A stretch of DNA of 5,720 nt from Bifidobacterium breve (GTDB lineage Bacteria; Actinomycetota; Acidimicrobiia; IMCC26256; PALSA-555), in assembly GCA_945889545.1 (NCBI GenBank), contig CAMDCC010000199.1, positions 1-5,720 on the forward strand. Reading direction: 5' to 3'. A program made the translations under genes and the position numbers. The notes under the pieces were generated by a model. The model was given only the letters and a program-made list of their open reading frames with translations. It had not been told where the DNA came from and made no database searches. The stretch's first letter is position 1. Each line of letters starts with the position of its first letter. Shown here one piece after another: positions 1 to 5,450 of this stretch.

Positions 1-190
1 CGATCTCGACCGCGAACCCTTCGCTCCGCAGGCGTGCGGCAACCGACTCCGCGATCGACGGCTCGTCTTCGATGATGAGGATCGTCCGGGTCTGCGTCGG
101 CACCGATTCGACCGGTCGTCCGTCGGGTCGTCCGTCGGGTCGTCCGTCGGGCCGCCCATCTGGGTGAAGGGTTGCGAGCACGTTGTCCAT
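1..190 (-). CDS. Response regulator, N-terminal part (runs off window)
   Basis: This is the first 63 codons of a gene whose 3' end lies beyond base 1. From about residue 35 the translation reads TRTILIIEDEPSIAESVAARL, which is the first beta strand, the acidic E-D-E pocket and helix 1 of a CheY-like receiver domain. The product is therefore a cytoplasmic two-component response regulator that would be phosphorylated by a histidine kinase. The phosphoacceptor aspartate and the output domain are outside the window, so its subfamily and targets cannot be given. Receiver domains normally begin within a few residues of the start. Here about 34 residues precede it, including a DGRP repeat. The ATG at 190 has no good Shine-Dalgarno sequence. 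In-frame alternatives are GTG at 181, which fits a leaderless start, and GTG at 103, which would remove the repeat. It lies 80 bp downstream of thiQ on the same strand; co-transcription is possible but not shown. Confidence 0.8.
   Translation of the reverse strand, partial: MDNVLATLHPDGRPDGRPDGRPDGRPVESVPTQTRTILIIEDEPSIAESVAARLRSEGFAVEI
115..162 (-). repeat. 12-bp in-frame tandem repeat (DGRP codons)
   Basis: Three identical 12-bp units (GTCGTCCGTCGG on the plus strand, 115-150) are followed by one degenerate unit (151-162). On the coding strand each unit is four codons, so the response-regulator N-terminus reads DGRP four times. The unit length is a multiple of three, so gain or loss of a copy keeps the frame. 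The repeat sits in the N-terminal extension, outside the receiver domain, and is probably an unstructured linker produced by slippage. If translation begins at the GTG at 103, the repeat would instead be 5' untranslated DNA. Confidence 0.85.
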
Positions 191-194
191 CGTA
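179..194 (-). promoter_or_regulatory. Putative -10 box and leaderless start of the response regulator
   Basis: On the minus strand the hexamer TACGAT (194-189) fits the actinobacterial -10 pattern TANNNT. It is followed by exactly 7 nt and then GTG (181-179), which is codon 4 of the open frame. That spacing is what a leaderless transcript starting at its initiation codon would show. If so, the first codon is GTG 181 rather than ATG 190. No convincing -35 box is seen at 16-19 nt. This is inference from pattern and spacing only. Confidence 0.3.
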
Positions 195-247
195 CGGACC
201 GCTTGTGCGGGAGTCCTGTCGAAGATGTGCGGATTGTGTGCAGGCAC

Positions 248-264
248 CGATTTCGTTGAAATCG
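248..264 (-). terminator. Short hairpin just after thiQ, possible weak terminator
   Basis: A perfect 7-bp inverted repeat (CGATTTC / GAAATCG) with a 3-nt loop begins 7 nt beyond the thiQ stop codon (TAA, 273-271). Its position suggests a role at the end of the thiamine operon. The stem is AT-rich for this genome and no U-tract follows on the minus strand, so it is not a canonical intrinsic terminator. It could instead be a protein-binding site upstream of the response regulator. Confidence 0.3.
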
Positions 265-270
265 CCGCGC

Positions 271-1224
271 TTAGCGGGGAAGCGGCACCAGACCCTCGGG
301 ATCGACCGCGAGTCGCACGGTCTCGCCGATGGTCGGCGGTTCGGTGTCGTGGATCGCCACGTCGAGCGTCTCGTCGCGACCACTCAGCGCGACTCGAATC
401 AGGAAGTGGTCACGGTGGAAGGTCCGCTCGACGACTCTGCCCGCCAATTGGCCGTGGGCGGTGACCCGCAACGCGTCGGGCCGTACCGCGGTGCGCCCCG
501 CGCCGAGCGCATCGGTGACGTTCCACCCCAGGAACCGAGCCACGAACTCCGTCGCCGGTTGACGCCAAACATCGACGGGCGTACCGATCTGCTCGATGTG
601 CCCGTCGTGCACGACCGCGACGCGATCTCCGAGCGCGAAGGCCTCATCGTGGTCGTGCGTGACCAGCAGGACCGCGATGCCAAGGCGTTCGAAGAGATGG
701 CGCAACTCGCGGGCGAGATCATCACGCAGCGCGCGATCGAGTGCTCCAAGCGGCTCGTCGAGCATGAGCAGGCTCGGCTCGGGTGCGAGCGCCCGCGCGA
801 GTGCGACGCGCTGGCGCTCGCCGCCGGAGAGCTCACGAACACTGCGGCGTTCGAAGCCATCGAGGCCGACCAGCGCGAGCACCTCGCGGGCTCGGGCGGC
901 GACTTGGTCTCTGGGGAGGCGGTGCATCCGCAGGCCGAACGCCACGTTGCCGATCACGTCGCGATGCGGGAACAGCGCATGCTCCTGGAACATGAACCCG
1001 AGGCCTCGTCGGTGAGGTGGCACGCCGGCGAGGTCGGCACCGTCTCGAAGCACGACGCCGGCGGCGATCGGCTCGAGCCCGGCGATGGCGCGCAGGAGCG
1101 TGGTCTTGCCGCTGCCGCTCGGACCGAGCACGCACACCACTTCGCGGTCCGCGACGGAGAGGTCGAGGCCGTCGACGGCCAAGGAGTCGTCGTACCGCAC
1201 GCTGAGACCGCGCACCTCGAGCAT
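271..1224 (-). CDS. thiQ: Thiamine ABC transporter ATP-binding protein
   Basis: This is the cytoplasmic ATPase that powers import through ThiP. All ABC motifs are present in the 317 residues: Walker A GPSGSGKTT at 34-42, Q-loop glutamine Q80 in FQEH, signature LSGGERQ at 132-138, Walker B LLMLDEP at 152-158, D-loop LGALD, and switch histidine H190 in LVTHD. The catalytic domain ends near residue 235. About 80 further residues, including AVRPDALRV around 246-254, look like a TOBE-type domain; E. coli ThiQ (about 232 residues) lacks this, whereas Fe(III), spermidine and sugar importers have it. On sequence alone it could be called a Fe(III) or spermidine/putrescine ATPase. The thiamine assignment rests on the operon with thiB, thiN and the TPP riboswitch. 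Its ATG overlaps the thiP stop (TGATG, 1 bp) and no clear Shine-Dalgarno is seen, so translation is probably coupled to thiP. Confidence 0.9.
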   Translation of the reverse strand: MLEVRGLSVRYDDSLAVDGLDLSVADREVVCVLGPSGSGKTTLLRAIAGLEPIAAGVVLRDGADLAGVPPHRRGLGFMFQEHALFPHRDVIGNVAFGLRMHRLPRDQVAARAREVLALVGLDGFERRSVRELSGGERQRVALARALAPEPSLLMLDEPLGALDRALRDDLARELRHLFERLGIAVLLVTHDHDEAFALGDRVAVVHDGHIEQIGTPVDVWRQPATEFVARFLGWNVTDALGAGRTAVRPDALRVTAHGQLAGRVVERTFHRDHFLIRVALSGRDETLDVAIHDTEPPTIGETVRLAVDPEGLVPLPR

Positions 1225-2801
1225 CAGAAGGCGCCGAGCTCGCTGGCGCGGAGCCGTTCGATCCCGAGCATCGCGGCGACGGTGAGCACCACAAGGATCG
1301 TGCTGGCGGCCATGGCCGCGCCGAAGTTCTGCGCGCCTGGTTGCCCGAGGAGGCGGAACACGACGACTGGGAGCGTCGGGCGATCGGGGCGAGCGATGAA
1401 CGCCGTCGCGCCGAACTCGCCGAGCGAGATCGCGAATGCGAACCCTGCGCCGACCATGAGGCCGCGCGCGGCCACAGGAAGGTCGACTTCGCGCCAGATC
1501 GTGCGCGGCGAAGCGCCCAGCACCGCCGCGGCCTCACGCAGTCGCGGATCGATGGACCGGATCACCGGCACCGCGATGCGCACGACGAACGGGATGCCAA
1601 CCAGCGCGTGTGCGATCGGTACGAGCACCCACGAGCTCCGCAGATCGACGGGTGGATCGAAGGCGATCAGGAACCCGAACCCGACCATCACGGCCGACAC
1701 TCCAAGCGGCAGCGCAAGCACCACGTCGAGCGTGCCGCCCCGCCGTGAGCGCGCCACAGCAAATGCGGCTGGACCACCCACGAGCAACGCAAGAACGGTC
1801 GCCGCGGTCGCATACAGCAGTGAGTTGCCGATCGCTTCCACCGGCGGGACGAACAGCACGCTGTCGGCCCGCAACGAGCTCAGCGCGCGGTAGAACCCGA
1901 AACCGAACCCGGTCCCGGTATCGAACGAGCGAACGATGAGTACGGCGATTGGAGTGCCGAGCAGCACCGCGGCCGAGCCGAGCACGCCGATGAGCAGCGC
2001 TCGATCGCCGCGCCCCCGGATCGGGCGAGCTGTCTCGATCGCGGGCTGCAGGTCCATCGCCACGTCGCGCCGGCCTTGCAACCGTCCGGCCACGACGAGC
2101 ATGGCGACAGTGGCGAGGAGCTGTGCGATCGACAGCGCGGCGGCCGTGGGCAGGTTGAGCTGCGTCGCCTGCCGAAAGATCTCGGTCTCGAGCGTGGCGC
2201 GACCCGACCCACCGAGGATGAGGATCACGCCGAACGAGGTGAAGCAGAAGAGGTACACGATCGACGCCGCCGCAAGGATCGCCGGACGGAGTGCGGGGAT
2301 GGTGATCGATGTGAATACGCGCAATCGGTTTGCGCCCAACACGCGGGCGGCATCTTCCTGGCGCGGGTCGAGATGCGACCACAGGCCGCCGACGGTTCGC
2401 ACGACCACCGCAACGTTGAAGAACACATGAGCGAGGAGGATCGCGACGATCGACGTGTCGAACCCGAGGGCCCGGAAGGATGACGCGACGACGACGGTGG
2501 GCAGCACGAACGGCACCGTCATCAACGCCCGCACCAATGAACGACCGCGGAACCTCAGGCGCGCAAGCACGAACGCAGTGGGCAGCGCCACGAGCAGTGT
2601 GAGCACTGTTGAGACCGCGGCCTGCCAGACGGTGAACCACAGGACGCTGCGCAGGCTCGGATTGGTGACAACATCAGCGACCGGCGAGAGGTCGAGGTGC
2701 CCACCGGGCCAGAGTCCGCGCCCGATGATCGTGACGACGGGATAGACGAAGAAGAACCCGAGGAACGCGACCGGGATCGCCCACAGCGCGAGCCGTCTCA
2801 T
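1224..2801 (-). CDS. thiP: Thiamine ABC transporter permease, two fused domains
   Basis: This 525-residue membrane protein forms the translocation path for thiamine. It contains two homologous permease halves joined by a polar linker at about residues 240-268. Each half carries the cytoplasmic EAA loop that contacts the ATPase: E149-D-A-A...G156 in the first and E423-A-A-A...G429 in the second. About a dozen hydrophobic segments are visible, the first at residues 5-26. Length and fused layout match ThiP (E. coli about 536 residues) and also the Fe(III) permease FbpB, so context decides the substrate. The ATG at 2801 is preceded only by a weak purine stretch (GCGGAAAAG). The frame upstream stays open to the thiB stop but contains no ATG, GTG or TTG, so the start is well constrained. 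It overlaps thiQ by 1 bp, and the ThiP:ThiQ pair would assemble as one ThiP with two ThiQ. Confidence 0.9.
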   Translation of the reverse strand: MRRLALWAIPVAFLGFFFVYPVVTIIGRGLWPGGHLDLSPVADVVTNPSLRSVLWFTVWQAAVSTVLTLLVALPTAFVLARLRFRGRSLVRALMTVPFVLPTVVVASSFRALGFDTSIVAILLAHVFFNVAVVVRTVGGLWSHLDPRQEDAARVLGANRLRVFTSITIPALRPAILAAASIVYLFCFTSFGVILILGGSGRATLETEIFRQATQLNLPTAAALSIAQLLATVAMLVVAGRLQGRRDVAMDLQPAIETARPIRGRGDRALLIGVLGSAAVLLGTPIAVLIVRSFDTGTGFGFGFYRALSSLRADSVLFVPPVEAIGNSLLYATAATVLALLVGGPAAFAVARSRRGGTLDVVLALPLGVSAVMVGFGFLIAFDPPVDLRSSWVLVPIAHALVGIPFVVRIAVPVIRSIDPRLREAAAVLGASPRTIWREVDLPVAARGLMVGAGFAFAISLGEFGATAFIARPDRPTLPVVVFRLLGQPGAQNFGAAMAASTILVVLTVAAMLGIERLRASELGAF

Positions 2802-2825
2802 CTTTTCCGCTCTTGGCGCTGCGCG

Positions 2826-2850
2826 CCGAGCCGCTCGGGCCCCGGCTCGG
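2826..2850 (-). other. GC-rich intercistronic hairpin between thiB and thiP
   Basis: A perfect 8-bp inverted repeat (CCGAGCCG at 2826-2833, CGGCTCGG at 2843-2850) with a 9-nt loop sits in the 114-bp gap between thiB and thiP. It is the only sizeable gap inside the operon; the other junctions overlap. No U-tract follows, so it is not a classical terminator. By analogy with intercistronic stem-loops downstream of other binding-protein genes, it may protect the thiB message or lower thiP/thiQ expression so that the binding protein is made in excess. The structure is seen; the role is inferred. Confidence 0.45.
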
Positions 2851-2915
2851 GTATTGGCGTGTGCGTTCCCGAACTGCCGAGTCCCATCCCTCGCCTCATC
2901 GGAGGACGATCTCGA

Positions 2916-3986
2916 TCACCTGAGGACGGTTTCGGTCCACTCGCGAATCCATCGGTCGCGGTTCTCGTCGATGAGGTCCGACGCCAGCGCGAGTGGGTCG
3001 CTCGGCACCTCGACGAACCGAGCGAACTCGGCCGGTAGCTCCACGTCGTCGCGAACGGGGAACACGTACATCTGGCCCGGCACGTCCTCCTGGAAGCGCT
3101 TCGAGAGCATGAAGTCGATGAGGTCTCGCGCCGCGCTTGGGTGCTCGGTGCCGCGCAGGACGCCCGCGAACTCCACCTGCTCGAAGCAGCTCTTGAGCAG
3201 AGTGCCGGCGCGTGCATTTGTCCCGGCCTTGTTGACGGTGGCGGGCGGACTCGACGCGTACGAGACGACGAGCGGCCGATCGCCGTTCTCGGCTCCCGCG
3301 GTGAAGTGCTCGTACCAGGCCTGCTCCCAGCCGTCGACGACGAGCACGTCGTTCGCGCGCAAGCGAGACCAGTAGTCGCGCCACCCGCCTCCTCCAGCCT
3401 CGGCCTCACCGAACTCGGCAATCGTCGCGAGCAAGAACGGCAGACCGGTCGACGAAGTGGCCGGGTTCTCGACCACGAGCAGTCCCCGATATTCGGGAAG
3501 CGTGAGGTCGCCCAACGAGGTTGGCCGGGCCAGGTTGTGATCGGCGAACCATCGCTTGTCGTCGTTCACGCACACGTAGGAGCGGTCGATCGGCGTCGCT
3601 CGGTGCCGCGCGTCGAGCAAGTACTCCGCAGGAACCGTGTCGAGCGCCTTCGCCTTGTATGGCTCGAAGATCGCGTTGTTGAGTCCGCGGGACAGGTACG
3701 TGTTGTCGACGCCGTAGAGCACGTCGGCGAGCGGATGGTCCTTCGTGAGGATCGCTTGATTCAACACCTGACCGGCGTCACCGGCGCGCAGCACGCGCAC
3801 CTTGATCCCGGTGCTCCGGGTGAACGCGCGCAGTACCGATTTCGACACGTTGAATGAGTCGTGCGTGATGAGCGTGATCGTGACCGGCTCACGGGCACCG
3901 ACGACGGTGGCGAGCGCCCCGACCGTCAGGCACACCACGACAACGAAGGTCAGCACTCGGCGAGGACTCATTCGCCGAAAGCTCAT
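2916..3986 (-). CDS. thiB: Thiamine substrate-binding protein of ABC transporter
   Basis: This 356-residue extracytoplasmic protein binds thiamine (possibly also its phosphates) and delivers it to ThiP. Residues 1-10 are basic and 11-31 hydrophobic, forming a signal peptide with a likely cleavage after VVGA. The mature part matches the ThiB/TbpA family in order: ITHDSF (39-44), LADVLYGVDN (86-95), NPATSSTGLPFLL (174-186), a VVDGWEQAWYEHF segment (216-228), VVSYASSPPA (240-249) and a C-terminal DRWIREW. These resemble the thiamine-pocket regions of E. coli ThiB (about 327 residues). The ATG at 3986 overlaps the thiN stop (ATGA) and has a good Shine-Dalgarno. The frame stays open further upstream inside thiN, but that stretch shadows thiN. 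No proper lipobox is present: Cys19 lies mid-helix after VVV. A second in-frame ATG at codon 6 is less well placed. Confidence 0.92.
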   Translation of the reverse strand: MSFRRMSPRRVLTFVVVVCLTVGALATVVGAREPVTITLITHDSFNVSKSVLRAFTRSTGIKVRVLRAGDAGQVLNQAILTKDHPLADVLYGVDNTYLSRGLNNAIFEPYKAKALDTVPAEYLLDARHRATPIDRSYVCVNDDKRWFADHNLARPTSLGDLTLPEYRGLLVVENPATSSTGLPFLLATIAEFGEAEAGGGGWRDYWSRLRANDVLVVDGWEQAWYEHFTAGAENGDRPLVVSYASSPPATVNKAGTNARAGTLLKSCFEQVEFAGVLRGTEHPSAARDLIDFMLSKRFQEDVPGQMYVFPVRDDVELPAEFARFVEVPSDPLALASDLIDENRDRWIREWTETVLR

Positions 3987-4657
3987 GTCGGTTTCTCCAA
4001 GGCATCTGGCTGGACGGCGAGCAACACGCCGGCTTGCAGCTCGACACTCGCGGCGGAACCGACGAGCAGGTTGCTGACGCCGCGGCTCGATCCTGGCTCC
4101 AGATCCTCGTTCACCAGTGGGTACCGCAGACCTTCGGTCGTGATCCCACGCGCCACGCCGCCGACGGCGAGCAACGTGCACAGCGACCCTGGCGCGCCAT
4201 TCAGCTCGCTGCGTGTTCGTACGACCGTGACGTGCGCGCGTCCGATCCATGCGTCGATCGTCAAGGCAGCGAAGGCTTCGGATGCCAGCAAGAGGGCGTT
4301 GGCGAGGAAGTGGTCGAGGCGGCCTCCGTGCCCGCCGACCACTGTCACGCGCTGCGCTCCGCGTGCGAGCGCCGCGCCCAATGCGAGCTCGAGGTCGGTG
4401 GCGTCCTTCTCGGCAGGGTGACGTTCTACCGACGCACCGCGCGTCTCGGCCTCGGCGAGCGTGGTCGGATCGACCGAGTCGAGGTCGCCCACCACGAGAT
4501 CCACGACACAACCCAACGCGTGCGCGACGTCCAGTCCCGAGTCGGCCGCGATGACGAGTTTGGAGTCGGGGAGGTGCACCAGGACCTCGTGTGGAACGGG
4601 ATCGCCGCCGGTGAACACGAGCGCGACGTCAGGAGACGGCGCCGCCTGATCGCTCAT
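3983..4657 (-). CDS. thiN: Thiamine pyrophosphokinase (thiamine diphosphokinase)
   Basis: This cytoplasmic enzyme transfers pyrophosphate from ATP to thiamine, giving thiamine diphosphate. The 224 residues show the family's conserved blocks: AADSG (37-41), VVGDLDSVD (55-63) with the metal-binding acidic cluster, EKDATDLELAL (83-93), GGRLDHFLAN (111-120) and a C-terminal SRGVSN (191-196) in the thiamine-binding domain. The length is normal for the bacterial enzyme. It is the first gene after the TPP riboswitch and overlaps thiB by 4 bp, so uptake and activation of thiamine are made together and both should be shut down by the product. The ATG at 4657 is fixed by the Shine-Dalgarno-like AAGGGA 5 nt upstream, which belongs to the riboswitch. 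No biosynthetic thi gene is in the window, which points to salvage, but the rest of the genome is not visible. Confidence 0.93.
   Translation of the reverse strand: MSDQAAPSPDVALVFTGGDPVPHEVLVHLPDSKLVIAADSGLDVAHALGCVVDLVVGDLDSVDPTTLAEAETRGASVERHPAEKDATDLELALGAALARGAQRVTVVGGHGGRLDHFLANALLLASEAFAALTIDAWIGRAHVTVVRTRSELNGAPGSLCTLLAVGGVARGITTEGLRYPLVNEDLEPGSSRGVSNLLVGSAASVELQAGVLLAVQPDALEKPT
3995..3998 (-). promoter_or_regulatory. Ribosome binding site of thiB inside thiN
   Basis: On the minus strand GGAG (3998-3995, within TTGGAGAAA) lies 8 nt before the ATG at 3986. This supports that start over the in-frame ATG five codons later. The site lies inside the end of thiN, so thiB can recruit ribosomes itself as well as being coupled through the ATGA overlap. 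Confidence 0.6.
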
Positions 4658-4661
4658 CGCT

Positions 4662-4772
4662 GTCCCTTCGCCGGCATTATCCGGAGCAGGTTCGAGGGGT
4701 CGGCGACGCTGGCGGACCGCTCGGTCCGACGTGGTCGCCCTCTCAGCCCGGCTGACCCGAGCTCCCCGTGGG
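4662..4772 (-). promoter_or_regulatory. TPP riboswitch (THI element)
   Basis: The minus-strand leader of thiN carries the conserved parts of the thiamine diphosphate aptamer in the right order. These are CGGGGAGC at the 5' end, GGGCTGAGAGGG (CTGAGA at 4746-4741, the pyrimidine-binding T-loop), a GC-rich P3 arm with an inner GGACC-GAGC-GGTCC hairpin, CGACCCCTCGAACCTG, and TCCGGATAATGCCGGCG followed by AAGGGA (pyrophosphate-sensing P4/P5 side). TPP binding should close the structure and reduce expression of the operon. No separate terminator or expression platform fits between the aptamer and the ATG at 4657. Control is therefore probably at translation, by hiding AAGGGA. One deviation is seen: the usual CCTGATC reads CCTGCTC. 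Confidence 0.95.
4663..4668 (-). promoter_or_regulatory. thiN ribosome binding site inside the riboswitch 3' strand
   Basis: AAGGGA on the minus strand (4668-4663) is the conserved 3' end of the TPP aptamer and lies 5 nt upstream of the thiN ATG. It is the only Shine-Dalgarno-like sequence available. Ligand-stabilised pairing of the aptamer's terminal region would thus cover the ribosome binding site directly. Confidence 0.65.
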
Positions 4773-4798
4773 GTCCGCCGCGGCGTTGCGTCGCGGCG

Positions 4799-4834
4799 TG
4801 TGACGATGGTACCGGGGGCGGAACCGAATGACGA
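4799..4834 (-). promoter_or_regulatory. Putative promoter of the thiamine operon
   Basis: On the minus strand TACCAT (4811-4806) fits the TANNNT -10 pattern. TCGTCA (4834-4829) stands 17 nt upstream and matches TTGACA at 4 of 6 positions. Transcription would start near A4799, about 27 nt before the aptamer, a sensible leader length. The -35 element overlaps the start codon of the divergent phosphatase gene. It is predicted from pattern and position only. Confidence 0.35.
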
Positions 4835-5403
4835 CCGAGATCATCGTGGTGCGCCATGGCGCGACCGAGTGGAGCGAGAACGGTCGGCACACCGGCCGCA
4901 CCGATCTCCCGCTCACGGCCCAAGGCCGAGCCGAAGCCGAGGGCTTACGTGACCGCATCCAGATGCTTGACGTCGCGCACGACATCGCACTCGTGCTCAC
5001 GAGTCCGCTTGTGCGCGCACGAGAGACGGCCAAGATCGCCGGAGTCGGCGATCGGGCCGAGATCGTCGACGCGATCCGCGAGTGGGACTACGGCGAGTAC
5101 GAGGGTGTGACGACGGCGGAGATCCGCACGACGATCCCCGGCTGGTCGGTCTGGACCGGTCCGTGCCCAGGCGGCGAGACCGTGGACGATGTGGGCGCGC
5201 GCGCCGACTCGGTGTTGGCACGGCTCGCGACCGTCGACGGCGTGGCGGCCGTGTTCAGCCACGGGCACTTCCTGCGCGTGTTCGTGGCCCGCTGGCTCAG
5301 CCTCGCGCCGGCCGACGGTCGGCTCTTCGCGCTCGCCACGGGAACGCTCAGCGTCTTGGGCTACGAACGTGAGCAGCCGGTACTCCGATCATTCAACGGC
5401 TAA
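4828..5403 (+). CDS. Histidine phosphatase family protein (RHG phosphatase)
   Basis: This 191-residue soluble protein belongs to the phosphoglycerate mutase-like histidine phosphatase superfamily. It starts with IIVVRHGATEW, where R9 and H10 give the catalytic RHG; H10 would be the phosphorylated nucleophile. It also has SPLVRARET with R63, REWDYGEYEG with the acid E85, and SHGHFLR with the second catalytic histidine H145. All four core residues are present, so it should be active. The length is that of small broad-specificity phosphatases rather than classical phosphoglycerate mutase (about 250 residues). The substrate cannot be read from the sequence. It diverges from the thiamine operon across a 170-bp gap filled mainly by the riboswitch, so a link to thiamine phosphates is possible but unsupported. 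ATG 4828 is the only possible start after the in-frame TGA at 4801, with a modest GGCGGA ribosome binding site upstream. The stop is TAA. Confidence 0.9.
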   Translation: MTTEIIVVRHGATEWSENGRHTGRTDLPLTAQGRAEAEGLRDRIQMLDVAHDIALVLTSPLVRARETAKIAGVGDRAEIVDAIREWDYGEYEGVTTAEIRTTIPGWSVWTGPCPGGETVDDVGARADSVLARLATVDGVAAVFSHGHFLRVFVARWLSLAPADGRLFALATGTLSVLGYEREQPVLRSFNG

Positions 5404-5418
5404 CCCGCAACGGTGAGA

Positions 5419-5434
5419 CCCCGATCGATCGGGG
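5419..5434. promoter_or_regulatory. Perfect 16-bp palindrome, candidate operator
   Basis: CCCCGATCGATCGGGG is a perfect palindrome in the 60-bp gap between the phosphatase stop and the dehydrogenase. If the dehydrogenase is transcribed from the -10 box at 5451-5456, this element covers about -45 to -30 and so overlaps the -35 region, a usual place for a dimeric repressor or activator. As RNA it could fold into a 6-bp stem with a TCGA loop, but no U-tract follows, so a terminator for the phosphatase gene is less likely. Confidence 0.5.
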
Positions 5435-5450
5435 CGAGCGACGTCTCGCG

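Noticed and set aside
172..1893. Long plus-strand open frame of 573 codons opposite thiQ and thiP
   Set aside because: It lies antisense to two genes with full family motifs. Its translation is Arg/Ala-rich and low in hydrophobic pattern, matches no family I know, and crosses the thiP/thiQ junction. It is a GC-driven shadow frame.
1534..2640. Minus-strand open frame of 368 codons inside thiP in another frame
   Set aside because: It is a same-strand shadow of thiP with Arg/His-rich composition and no hydrophobic segments or motifs.
3924..3935. Cys19 of ThiB as a lipidation site
   Set aside because: The three residues before it are VVV, so the required small residue before Cys is missing, and too few hydrophobic residues precede it.
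3951..3974. Twin-arginine (Tat) signal in ThiB (SPRRVLTF)
   Set aside because: A twin arginine is present, but the second hydrophobic position after it is Thr and the other consensus residues are lacking. A Sec signal fits better.
3987..4511. Upstream extension of the thiB frame inside thiN
   Set aside because: The frame stays open, but the translation is Arg-rich without motifs and lies within thiN. The signal peptide and ribosome binding site place the start at 3986.
4776..4798. CGCCGCGGCG palindrome and a second CGCGGCG between the riboswitch and the phosphatase
   Set aside because: Short GC-only self-complementary runs are expected by chance in this composition, and the placement suggests no clear role.
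4806..4808. Earlier ATG as the phosphatase start
   Set aside because: It is out of frame with the phosphatase, and the correct frame has a TGA at 4801-4803, so ATG 4828 is the only option.
4034..4831. Plus-strand open frame of 265 codons opposite thiN and the riboswitch
   Set aside because: It runs through the riboswitch and antisense to thiN, ends in the phosphatase start codon, and shows no recognisable domain.
5419..5449. Intrinsic terminator after the phosphatase gene
   Set aside because: The palindrome and the adjacent GCGAG/CTCGC repeat can form stems, but no U-tract follows either.
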